Assembly: GCA_945903465.1 (NCBI GenBank)
Contig: CAMDOF010000081.1
Coordinates: forward strand, 1-32,097
Length of the DNA stretch: 32,097 nt
Reading direction: 5' to 3'
DNA from: Opitutus sp. GAS368
GTDB lineage: Bacteria; Verrucomicrobiota; Verrucomicrobiia; Opitutales; Opitutaceae
The translations under genes were made by a program, and so were the position numbers. The number at the start of each line of letters is the position of its first letter. Within the stretch, counting starts at the first letter, position 1. Below, one piece after another: positions 23,971 through 32,035 of this stretch. The notes under the pieces are model-generated. The model was not told the origin of the DNA. It did not search any database and worked only from the letters and a program-made list of their open reading frames with translations.

Positions 23971-24942
23971 TTAGACCTTTTTTCGAAGTGCCCTCCAAAG
24001 ATCCAGACAGCGTTGCGCGGTTTCTATCTCGGGAAAACGGCTACCTTCTTGTTCCAATAAATAATACTCCACGCCGCCCACGGATTCCGCAGCGGCGATA
24101 ATTTCGCGCCATGGGGCGACGCCCTCGCCAAAAAGCACGCGATAGGCCTTTTCCTCGGCCTTGGACCCAGGCGTCCAGTCCTTCAAGTGGACGCTTTTGA
24201 TGCGACCGGGATTACTCTTAATCCAAGCCACGGGATCGACGCCGGCCTCGAGCGCGGTGCCAACGTCGAGTTGGAGTACAAATTCAGGCGGCGTGTGGGT
24301 GGCGATCACGTTCATGATATGGCCGCCGCCCTCAAGAGTTTTCCACTCGGTCTGGTGGTTGTGGTAACCGGTCGCGAGACCGTGCGGTTTTAACTGTTCG
24401 ACCGCTTGGCTAAAGAGTTCGCAGGCGCGTTTCCACCCTTCGACCCCCGTGGTATCGCGCGGCGGGCTGGCAATGATGATATGGCGCGCACCGAGAATCT
24501 GATTGAGCTCAATGGCTTTTGCCATCGATTCGCCGGGCATGATGGACTGGGCGCCGTTGTGCGTCGAGTAGCAGCGCAGGCCGAGATCGTCGATGAGGGT
24601 GCGCACGCCCTTCGCAAACGGAAAAGTCCATGATGCGTACGGTGAATAAAACTCGACGGCCTCGTAGCCCATTTTCGCGACGGCGCGAAGGGTATCAGGG
24701 AGATTGCGCACCAGCTCGTTGCGCACGGAGTAGAGCTCAAGACCGATCGGAATCCTCTTGGCGGCCTTGGGCATGTTCGCGGCAGGCGTGGCGCTCGGAC
24801 TGGTTGCGCCGAAGACTGGCGAGGTCAGCGAGGTGGCGAGCACCGTCGCCGGAGCGATGGAGGTCAGCGCGAGAAATTGACGTCGGGATAAGCATGACGA
24901 AAAATTGCGGGGGACAGGCGGGGCGATGGAGGGAGATGACAT
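23971..24942 (-). CDS. Tat-exported xylose-isomerase-like TIM-barrel protein
   Basis: The 323-aa protein has a twin-arginine signal (SRRQFLALTSIAP at residues 19-31, then a hydrophobic stretch to FGATSP), so it is exported folded, probably with a metal. Residues about 60-320 match the sugar phosphate isomerase/epimerase TIM barrel: IGLELYSVRNELV, MGYEAVEFYSPY, LRCYSTHNGA, GARHIIIASPP, GLATGYHNHQTEW with two histidines, LQLDVGTALEAG, IKSVHLKDW and YYLLEQEGS, which carry the usual metal-site residues. Exported members of this superfamily in Verrucomicrobia are often linked to keto-sugar breakdown; its position near the DUF1080 and PQQ genes suggests the same here. The exact reaction is not known. 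Confidence 0.9.
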   Translation of the reverse strand: MSSPSIAPPVPRNFSSCLSRRQFLALTSIAPATVLATSLTSPVFGATSPSATPAANMPKAAKRIPIGLELYSVRNELVRNLPDTLRAVAKMGYEAVEFYSPYASWTFPFAKGVRTLIDDLGLRCYSTHNGAQSIMPGESMAKAIELNQILGARHIIIASPPRDTTGVEGWKRACELFSQAVEQLKPHGLATGYHNHQTEWKTLEGGGHIMNVIATHTPPEFVLQLDVGTALEAGVDPVAWIKSNPGRIKSVHLKDWTPGSKAEEKAYRVLFGEGVAPWREIIAAAESVGGVEYYLLEQEGSRFPEIETAQRCLDLWRALRKKV

Positions 24943-25478
24943 AAAAAAAAGAATAAAGCCGGAGACGTTGCGAGCACGCCGGCGGGGGCCGTGGCGTTGG
25001 CGGTGAGACCGTTAACTGAGCCGCGAAGATTGAAGCGACCGCGAGCCTTTGGAAAGAAACAGTGCGGGGCCAGCTCAAATCGCCTCGTTGAAATCGGCTC
25101 GTTGGGATCGCTACGAAGGGGTCGCTACGAAGGCCCGCCTCGTTAGGTCAACCGAAGGCCCGCCTGAGAAATATTCACGATTTCTCGTGGTCGTCTCGAT
25201 CGCTGAAAGGAAACCCGGGCGGCGCTGGCGGCGGCCTCTCTCGTTCGCGTAGTTTTGGATTTAATACGTTTAAAAATAAGGACGTTCTTGTGTGGAAATG
25301 ACTTCCTCGCCGTCGCGAGGCCGGCACCGGTGGTTCGCCGCGCGTATTTAAATTGGCGGTGAGCTGTGCCCGCGGAAAAAGGTGACACGAGGCGAATTTA
25401 AAAGAGTCCTCGGATGATTTTTTAAGTTATGTTGAGGGTAGGACAGCGTATGGCTCACCCTCGTTGTAGACTCGTGGC
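24943..25478. other. Intergenic stretch with short repeats, no supported gene
   Basis: These 536 bases lie between the divergent TIM-barrel gene and a small plus-strand frame. Two short direct repeats are visible: TCGCTACGAAGG twice near 25107-25135 and AAGGCCCGCCT twice near 25130-25165. A perfect 7-bp hairpin (GAGAAAT at 25166-25172, ATTTCTC at 25180-25186) follows. The section from about 25255 to 25440 is AT-richer than the genes around it. No protein family was recognised on either strand. Confidence 0.5.
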
Positions 25479-25670
25479 GTGAAAACTAATCAACGTACTG
25501 GTTATGGCATCTATGATCTTTCGCGTCAGGTAGCCCGGCGCGCGCGCAAGGAATGGGAGAATGTCGAAAGCCCGCCGCTCCCCCGGCGTTTATTCGGCGA
25601 GGTCGTCGCCTTTCCTGATCGGCGTGATCCCTGGCCGCCTCCGGCGGACAAGCGCCCGCAGGCGGCCTGA
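25479..25670 (+). CDS. Possible small hypothetical protein
   Basis: A GTG at 25479 opens a 63-codon frame. The product is basic at first (LSRQVARRARKEWENVE), then proline-rich and charged towards the end (RRDPWPPPADKRPQ). It has no signal peptide, membrane segment or recognised domain. There is no clear ribosome-binding site before the GTG. It is kept as a candidate because the N-terminal half looks protein-like and it lies in an otherwise empty stretch; it may be spurious. Confidence 0.3.
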   Translation: MKTNQRTGYGIYDLSRQVARRARKEWENVESPPLPRRLFGEVVAFPDRRDPWPPPADKRPQAA

Positions 25671-25892
25671 GGGTAATTTCATAACGGGCGCGGGTGGCCC
25701 CGTGGGGTGTTCGCCCGCGCTGGGTGGTGAGGCGCGGGCAAGCGCTTTGGCCGCGTACCCGCGCGGGGTCCTCATCGGGTTTTGATTTTCAAAGGGCAGG
25801 CTGCCGTCGCGGTTTAGCGAGGTTACGATGAGACCGGGGGCGTCGCCGGCTTTTCGTTTGTACTGGGCGCCATCGGTCTTTAGCGAAAAAGG

Positions 25893-26759
25893 GTGTCCAC
25901 GGCTTATCTTCGGTTTTTAGGCGACCAGCATGTCTTGATCACGGGAGGCTCCAGTGGAATTGGCTTGGCGTTGGCCTTGCAGGCGGCGGAGGCGGGCGCG
26001 CGACTCAGTTTGGTGGCGCGGGATGAGGGCAAGCTCACCGCGGCCCGCGGGGCGATTCTTGAGAAATGCCCGAAGGCGGCTGTGCTCACGGCGACGGCGG
26101 ATGTCGCGGTGCAATCCGCGGTGCTGGCGGCGCTCACGGAGGCTGAGCGTGTGCACGGGCCGGTGGACGTTTTGGTCACATCGGCAGGGGTGGCTCAGCC
26201 AGGTTATTTTGAAGAGGTGCCCGTCGCGGTTTTTGCGCGCGCGATGGCGGTGAATTATTTTGGTACACTGTATCCGCTCAAGGCGTTGGTGCCTGCTATG
26301 CGGCAGCGAGGGCGCGGCGCGGTGGTGCTGATTTCTTCTGGCGCCGGTCTCTGTGGAATTTTTGGATACACGCCGTATGCGCCCTCGAAGTTTGCGCTGC
26401 GGGGCCTCGCTGAATCTCTGCGGGCGGAGTTGGTGGGTACGGGCGTCCGGATCGTTATTGTCTATCCTCCTGATACGCTCACCCCGCAGTTGGCGGCGGA
26501 GAATCTTACTAAGCCGCTGGAGACCCGGGCGATTACGGCGGGTGCGGGTTTGTGGACCGCGGAGGCGGTCGCAAGGGCAACGTGGGAGGGTTTGGCGCGG
26601 GGACGTTTCAGTGTGACCCCGGGATTACCCCTGTCGGCATTGGCTTGGCTGCACAGTGTGGCGGCGCCGATTTTGCGTTGGAGCTTTGATCGGACGGCGC
26701 GGCAGGCGCGTGTGGTGGCGCGCGCGGCGACTGCGGAGGGAGGCCGGAGGGGGCGTTGA
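25893..26759 (+). CDS. SDR resembling 3-ketodihydrosphingosine reductase (KDSR)
   Basis: The 288-aa short-chain dehydrogenase has the cofactor motif TGGSSGIGLALA (residues 17-28), N121 in the central helix and the catalytic set S149, Y162 and K166 (YAPSK). Two stretches go beyond a generic SDR: SSGAGLCGIFGYTPYAPSKF and, 20 residues later, VYPPDTLTPQLAAENLTKPL, followed by ET. Eukaryotic KDSR/Tsc10 enzymes carry the same block, with a proline-proline-aspartate-threonine loop and an E-N-x-T-K-P-x-E-T run. Such enzymes reduce 3-ketodihydrosphingosine to dihydrosphingosine with NADPH. The C-terminal hydrophobic segment (LSALAWLHSVAAPIL) could attach to membrane. The start is a GTG at 25893. No sphingolipid partner gene is in the window, so the role rests on motif similarity. 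Confidence 0.8.
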   Translation: MSTAYLRFLGDQHVLITGGSSGIGLALALQAAEAGARLSLVARDEGKLTAARGAILEKCPKAAVLTATADVAVQSAVLAALTEAERVHGPVDVLVTSAGVAQPGYFEEVPVAVFARAMAVNYFGTLYPLKALVPAMRQRGRGAVVLISSGAGLCGIFGYTPYAPSKFALRGLAESLRAELVGTGVRIVIVYPPDTLTPQLAAENLTKPLETRAITAGAGLWTAEAVARATWEGLARGRFSVTPGLPLSALAWLHSVAAPILRWSFDRTARQARVVARAATAEGGRRGR

Positions 26760-27332
26760 GGAGGCGCGGCGGGGCGGCGGGGCGTTGGCCTCGGGCGGTC
26801 GCGGACTGACCGCAGGGTCGGTGCCGTGTAGGTCCGGTGGCGGGCGGAGTTGGCCCCATGATCGCGCCATTCCCCGTGAGTGCGTTAACCTGGTTCCGGG
26901 CTGGTGCGGCCAGCGCCGGCCAAGCCCCAAGCAGCCTGTCCTCCGCCGCCCTCACCTAGCGTTGCACCCACTTCACCCCTTGGCTTCCCAGCACACGTAG
27001 TTCGATCATCTTGAGCTTTGAGTATGTTTTCCGTTTGCCCGCGTCAGGATGTTTATGGGTCTGTTTGCCGTGGCTGGACCGAAGCCTTGCCAAAGGAGGG
27101 CAAATGTTTTGAGATTTTTCACCGGGGTCGGGCGCAAGGGAGGGCTGAGGGATTACCTCGGGCGACTGAGGGGTCGGCTCCCGCGAAGCCTCGGCGGCGG
27201 TTATCTTCAGTCATTTCGTAGAAATTCTTCATAACTTATTTTCATTTTCCTTTTTCTTGCTCGATCCAGAAATCGGTTGGTGCGCTCGGTTGCGACCAGT
27301 CGGTTCCGCGATTCGTTGCTTTCCCTTAATTC
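26760..27332. other. Intergenic leader region, no supported gene
   Basis: These 573 bases separate the KDSR-like gene from the CapD/PglF-type gene on the same strand. The first 120 bases are very GC-rich. Two overlapping short frames starting at 27018 and 27049 give basic peptides unlike any known family. The last 120 bases are pyrimidine- and AT-rich (27215-27265), unlike the surrounding DNA, and probably hold the promoter and untranslated leader of the next gene. Confidence 0.5.
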
Positions 27333-29333
27333 ATGCTTGATTTAATCACTCCATTGGTTCGGCCGCTTAGGTCAGAATTGCCCCTTCGGCGCACAGCCAT
27401 TTTGCTGGGGCTTTACGCTGCGGTCGTGGCGGCGAGCTTTTACCTAGCTTACGAGATCCGGTTCGATTTCTTGGTCGATGAGGGGCAGCAGTTGGGTCGT
27501 TTGCGCCTGCTGCCATGGGTCATCGGTATCAAGCTGGCCGCTTTGGTGGCCTGGCGGCAAACGAGCAACGTGATGACCTATTTCAGTGTGCCGGATCTCG
27601 CCCGGCTCCTCTGGGCGATGCTGGTTGCGAGCATCGCTCTGCTGCTGCTCAAGTCTTTTGAACAGGCGCAGTTGTCGGTGCCCCGCGGGGTGTTGTTGAC
27701 GGATTTTATGCTTTGTTTTGGTGGTTTGTGCGCCGGCCGGATGGCGGTGCGACTTTATCGGGAGCGGTTGACGGGCGGTGCCCGCTCATCCGGTGAGCAG
27801 AACGCGAAGATCGAACACATCGCCATTATTGGAGCGGGTGATGCGGGAGCGACGCTGGCCAAGGAGTTTCTCGGCTCCCCAGGCCGAGGGTTTAAACCGG
27901 TGATGTTTTTCGATGATGACAAGTCAAAGCACGGCAAGCTCATCCACGGTGTTTTAGTCGTGGGTCGCCCAGAGTTGATCGGTGAGGTCCCTGACACCGA
28001 TCGGCTCGCGAAGGCGGTGATCGCGATGCCCTCGGCTTCTGCCAAGCGGCTCCGGGAAATTGTGGCGGTAACGACGGCGCGCGGGCTGAAGGTGGAAACG
28101 CTGCCTTCGCTGGAGGAATTAGCGTCCGGCCGAGTGCGGGTGAACCGAATCCGGGCCGTAGAGGTGCAAGATTTGCTCGGTCGCTCGGTGGTGGACTTGG
28201 ATACTCAGGGGATCCGGAGCGCGTTGTCAGGCAAGGTGGTGATGGTAACGGGCGCGGGTGGTAGTATCGGCTCGGAGGCGTGCCGGCAGATTGTCGCGTT
28301 GAATCCGCAGCGCTTGCTGTTGTTAGACCAAAGTGAGGCCGCCCTCTTTTTGATCGAGCAGGAGCTTAATGAACGCGGTTTCTCCGGCGTGATGATTCCT
28401 CTGGTGGCGGATGTCTTGGATCGGCGGCGGATCGAGTATATTTTTGGGCGCTATCGGCCCCAGGTGATTTTTCATGCGGCCGCCCACAAGCACGTCTTTT
28501 TAATGGAACGGCAGCCCGCCGCGGCGATTCGCAACAATGCAGTCGGTACGCGGCAGATCGCGGAAATCGCCGCCGCCTTTGGCGCGGAGGGTTTTGTTCT
28601 GATCTCGACGGATAAGGCGATCAACCCAACGAATGTGATGGGCGCGACCAAGCGACTCGCCGAGTTGCAATTGATGGCGCTCGCGGCGTTGCCGGATGTG
28701 CCGACGCCCACGGGGTCAATCCCCGAGGCGTTGCCGCCAGCGTGGCCAGGCGCGGCGGGTTCGGCTTCTCCTCTAGCGACTTCCGAGCGGGCCGCCACGG
28801 CGTGCCGGGCGCGCACCAAGTTCATGGCCGTGCGCTTTGGTAATGTCTTGGGTTCGTCTGGCAGTGTGATCCCGATCTTTAAGCGGCAGATCGATCGGGG
28901 CGGGCCGGTGACGGTGACGCATCCTGACGTGACGCGTTACTTTATGACGATTCCGGAGGCGGTGGGGTTGGTGTTGCAGAGTTTTGTTCTAGGCAAAGGT
29001 GGCGAAATTTTTGTTTTGGATATGGGGCAACCGGTGAAAATCGTCGATCTCGCGAGGCAGATGATTGAGCTGAGTGGTTTCCGCGTGGGGGAGGATATCG
29101 AGATTATTTTTAGCGGCTTGAAGCCGGGTGAAAAACTTTTCGAGGAATTGCAACATCACACGGAAGCGTACGCGCCGACGGCGCATCCGCGGATCATGCA
29201 ATTTCGTGGATCGGGGACGTTTGATCTGGCCGCGATGCACGGGCTCGAAGCGCGGATGAATGAGCTGGAGCCAAATCAATTGAAGGAAGCGCTTCGAATC
29301 CTCGTGCCGGAATATTCGCCGCATTTGGACTGA
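27333..29333 (+). CDS. Membrane-anchored polysaccharide biosynthesis protein, CapD/PglF (UDP-GlcNAc 4,6-dehydratase type)
   Basis: The 666-aa protein has the CapD/WbpM/PglF layout. The first 150 residues contain about four membrane segments (ILLGLYAAVVAASFYLAY, LWAMLVASIALLLL). A first Rossmann domain follows with IIGAGDAGATLAKE near residue 165. The catalytic SDR domain begins at about residue 304 with VTGAGGSIGSEACRQI, then FHAAAHKHVFLME, ISTDKAINPTNVMGATKR (with the family's M-x-x-x-K in place of Y-x-x-x-K), VRFGNVLGSSGSVIP and LDMGQPVKIVDLA. It should start synthesis of a deoxy-amino sugar for surface polysaccharide or glycoprotein. About 40 extra, Pro/Ala-rich residues (roughly 454-495) interrupt the catalytic domain. 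There is no clear ribosome-binding site before the ATG. Confidence 0.92.
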   Translation: MLDLITPLVRPLRSELPLRRTAILLGLYAAVVAASFYLAYEIRFDFLVDEGQQLGRLRLLPWVIGIKLAALVAWRQTSNVMTYFSVPDLARLLWAMLVASIALLLLKSFEQAQLSVPRGVLLTDFMLCFGGLCAGRMAVRLYRERLTGGARSSGEQNAKIEHIAIIGAGDAGATLAKEFLGSPGRGFKPVMFFDDDKSKHGKLIHGVLVVGRPELIGEVPDTDRLAKAVIAMPSASAKRLREIVAVTTARGLKVETLPSLEELASGRVRVNRIRAVEVQDLLGRSVVDLDTQGIRSALSGKVVMVTGAGGSIGSEACRQIVALNPQRLLLLDQSEAALFLIEQELNERGFSGVMIPLVADVLDRRRIEYIFGRYRPQVIFHAAAHKHVFLMERQPAAAIRNNAVGTRQIAEIAAAFGAEGFVLISTDKAINPTNVMGATKRLAELQLMALAALPDVPTPTGSIPEALPPAWPGAAGSASPLATSERAATACRARTKFMAVRFGNVLGSSGSVIPIFKRQIDRGGPVTVTHPDVTRYFMTIPEAVGLVLQSFVLGKGGEIFVLDMGQPVKIVDLARQMIELSGFRVGEDIEIIFSGLKPGEKLFEELQHHTEAYAPTAHPRIMQFRGSGTFDLAAMHGLEARMNELEPNQLKEALRILVPEYSPHLD

Positions 29334-29681
29334 GGCCGCGAATGGGCGAGGGCCGGTCAGAGTGAGGCCCCAGCCTTGGACGTTTTTTATCGAGGCGTTC
29401 GCTATCGGGTGTATTTTTTGCCGTGGCCTAGCGGGATCGAGTGATTTTTCAAACGTACGTGGCTGGAGCAGGTAGCCAGACCGCGGCTGGCTTGGGGGGA
29501 GCGCGCGAACAACTGCGGTCCGCGGCCGCAGCCGGGCGCGCCCTCAGCGGCGCCCGCGAATCCGGTGAAAAGGCGGTGGCGGTCATCGTGTCGGGTGCAT
29601 TCGTCCGCCGTTTTGATGCCCGCTAATCGCCACGCTGCTTCCCGCCTCGCCATCGTCGTCCGCTTATCGGTAGACGTGGGT
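29334..29681. other. Intergenic stretch, no supported gene
   Basis: This gap of 348 bases follows the CapD/PglF-type gene. A weak hairpin (GGGCC/GGCCC near 29350-29370) followed at about ten bases by a T6 run could end that transcript. The remainder is GC-rich with no recognised protein. If the next gene begins at an ATG at 29616 instead of 29682, part of this stretch would be its coding start. Confidence 0.4.
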
Positions 29682-30392
29682 ATGGAATCCTTGGTTCTGC
29701 CTGTCGACTACCCTCGCCTCCAGCGAGTGCAGAGTTTTTATGAACTCGTGAGCACACCGTTCACCGCTGGTGTTAACGCGCTCTGTTGGGAGCGGACCTT
29801 GCCCGGCGATTTCGGTGAGGTGGTGGCGCAGCTTGGGGTAGGCGAAGGAATTATGACCCTCGACGGTCCCACTTTGCGGTCGCTCGTGCTGAGTGCAGCG
29901 GGCCGAGTCGCGATCGACGTGCTCCTCGAGGACCTGCGACGCTTGAGTGAGCAGGAACTTGATCCTGCGCTCAACTGCATCGCCGGTTATCCGCGCGATG
30001 AGCAACCGGGGCCCGTCGTTACGGATGTGTTTTCCTTTCACGCGGATAGTTCCCCCGTGGAGGCCTCGACTTATTTGTGCACGTACTTTGGGCCTGCAAG
30101 TGAGGGCCTAAAAAATGAGGACGCGGTCCGGCGGGTCGATCTGCCGGCCACGCGCGCCGAGCTTCTTCAGGCCTTCGGCGGGGTCGACGATGACGGCTTC
30201 CGGATTTTCCTAAATGAACACTGCTACGATCTGCATTATGCGGCGGGGCCTGGGGCGCGACCGTTTTCTTTTGGAGTCGGCAACCTGTGGCGGATCGCGG
30301 TGGACTGGCCAGGCAGTCCGGTTCCTCCGTGCGTGCACCGCGCGCCCGAAACGCCGCTGGGCGCGCCGTCGCGTTTGCTCCTCATCAGTTGA
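29682..30392 (+). CDS. DUF1826-like protein, possible 2-oxoglutarate/Fe(II) dioxygenase fold
   Basis: The 236-aa product from the ATG at 29682 (an ATG at 29616 is also open) resembles DUF1826 proteins. It has a family-like start (VNALCWERTLPGDF), a central FSFHADSSPVEASTYLCTYF-type stretch (residues 118-137) and an end in CVHRAPETPLG and SRLLLIS. H120, D122, H219 and R231 are arranged like the iron ligands and 2-oxoglutarate arginine of the double-stranded beta-helix dioxygenases. That reading is inference; DUF1826 has no settled function. There is no signal peptide or membrane segment. It stands alone between the CapD/PglF-type gene and the decayed transposase. Confidence 0.6.
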   Translation: MESLVLPVDYPRLQRVQSFYELVSTPFTAGVNALCWERTLPGDFGEVVAQLGVGEGIMTLDGPTLRSLVLSAAGRVAIDVLLEDLRRLSEQELDPALNCIAGYPRDEQPGPVVTDVFSFHADSSPVEASTYLCTYFGPASEGLKNEDAVRRVDLPATRAELLQAFGGVDDDGFRIFLNEHCYDLHYAAGPGARPFSFGVGNLWRIAVDWPGSPVPPCVHRAPETPLGAPSRLLLIS

Positions 30393-31150
30393 AGCGAAGC
30401 GCGCGATCGATGATCGGTGGCGGGTTGGTGGGTTGGCCGAGCGGTCGGGAGATTTTTTTAGAGGGCACATTTTTCCTGGAGGGTTCTGCTTTCCTCGTAT
30501 CAGCATTTTGCTGAGGTTTCCGCCTGCGCTTTGTTTGACGGGTTCCCGCTGCTTAAATCGGTGGAGACAACGGCTCCGCGGGTTACCCTTTTTTTGGAAT
30601 CATTTTTCCTCGGTTTATTTTTTTGGAGGATTTTCGTTTCGCTGGGCGACCTCGCCCTTGGCGCTGGGCGCGCTCAGTCAAACGCCGACGCCGGGAATGA
30701 CTGAGATGATCCCGACAAATATAAGCGGTTGGAAAGTTAGCATCGCGCCACCGGACAGATCCCAGCCGCTCAAGGTGGCGATTTTTAGGCCAAAGGCGCC
30801 TTGCGTGCTGCTCTTGAAAATACCGAAAAGCGGATCCATGCGCTTCCCCAAGCTAGCATCACGCGGGTCAAAGCGGCCGATGGGGCCACCGCTGATTTTA
30901 AACAATTTTCAGTAGTCGTTTTTTCAGTTGGCTCCAGTAGCGCGCAGGGGAAGCGAGCGGTGAAGCCGGTCGATATAATATCTGTGAGTACGTCCGCGTT
31001 GGCGGTGGTTATGTTGGCATGGGGTGCGGGGGTTTATCTCGCTTGTTCACATTGCAACTGAGCGTGTGGTATTCTCAACGCGCCGACGGTCTCGAGTAAA
31101 TGGCGTTGCGGTCAGGGGGTCGTAGACGGGTGTAATCGAAAATGAAGCGG
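30393..31150. other. Low-coding stretch, competing short frames only
   Basis: These 758 bases include AT-rich patches (30440-30640) unlike the genes around them. On the plus strand a TTG at 30801 opens an 86-codon frame ending in a hydrophobic stretch (TSALAVVMLAWGAGVYLAC). On the minus strand an overlapping 75-codon frame (30905-30678) also ends hydrophobic (LTFQPLIFVGIISVIPGVGV). At most one can be real, and neither has a usable start signal or a recognised family. The last 90 bases adjoin the 3' end of the decayed transposase and may include one end of the insertion sequence. Confidence 0.5.
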
Positions 31151-31192
31151 TTAGTTATTGGACCAGTATTTGTTCCAGAGGTGATTGGCGCG

Positions 31193-31303
31193 GAGGGTGT
31201 GAAGCTGGCACCTCGCGTGGCCAGGCGACTCGCGCACCACGCCGGAGTATTCGCACGCCACCAAGAGGGTGTGAAGCTGGCACCTCGCGTGGCCAGGCGA
31301 CTC
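31193..31303. repeat. 39-bp perfect direct repeat, two copies 72 bp apart
   Basis: The copies at 31193-31231 and 31265-31303 are identical over 39 bases and separated by 33 bases. The period of 72 is a multiple of three. On the minus strand each reads ESPGHARCQLHTL in the frame that carries the transposase C terminus, so this is an internal duplication in that pseudogene. Each copy contains a small CTGGC/GCCAG stem. Confidence 0.9.
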
Positions 31304-31788
31304 TTCCCATCAGGCTCCGGATTTTTTGAGCGGGACTTGCAGGAGGTGTTTATGGCCACTTTCGACTAGACCGAATCCACGGGTAAATCGTGCGCTAGGG
31401 CGTAGGCGTAGTCGTGTTGTGCGGGGCGATTCTCCAAATACCGCAGCGCGGCGCGGACCGAGGCTTGCGGGTCGGAGATTTCCGGGCGCTCAGGGCGGGG
31501 GCGCAGGGCGGCGAGCACCTGCGCGGAGTCGCTTGCGCGGAGGGCGGCCTCGCGCAAAGGGGTGACGTCGTCCGTGGCTTGCGCGTGATCGGTCGCGGCG
31601 GCGCTGAAGGAGTCGCAGACGTGAAACCGATCGACGGTTTAATAGCCTTGGGCACCAAATGGGATCTGCGCTTGGTCGGCGATCTACGGGGCACCGTGGC
31701 CGACGGCGTGAATCTGGGTGTTCAAGCTCCACGCGGCGGAGTGGACGCACTGCGCCCAGCGCAGGCCAGTGTCGGTGACGTCACCGAG

Positions 31789-31893
31789 CGTGGCCGCATA
31801 GTGGGTGGTGGTGGTGTCGTGTTGCTGCGGCGGCATGGGCGACCGCGGCTTCGGCCCCGTGGCGGCACAGTGGGTGGTGGCGGTGCCGTGTTG
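31789..31893. repeat. 36-bp imperfect direct repeat, period 69 bp
   Basis: The segments 31789-31824 and 31858-31893 match at 32 of 36 bases, and the period of 69 is a multiple of three. They lie in the transposase pseudogene near where its frame shifts. On the minus strand they read QHDTTTTHYAAT and QHGTATTHCAAT, so the second looks like a degraded duplicate of the first. Confidence 0.8.
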
Positions 31894-32035
31894 GGCGCGG
31901 CGGTCAGTCGCGCTTCTTGCCAGTGAACTTTCCGCGACTTGCGCCGGTCGGTGCCGGGGGGCGCGGATGACGTGTCAACGATCGGGAGCATCGTGCCAGC
32001 AGCTTCGGCGACGATCCGCTCGGCCCCGACCGCGG

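Noticed and set aside
31193..31303. CRISPR-like geometry: two identical 39-bp repeats around a 33-bp spacer
   Set aside because: There are only two copies, no cas genes in the window, and both repeats and spacer fall in one reading frame of a transposase pseudogene, so it is an internal duplication.
31414..31926. 170-codon plus-strand open frame
   Set aside because: It is the antisense of the transposase pseudogene; its glycine-rich composition comes from GC-rich codons on the other strand.
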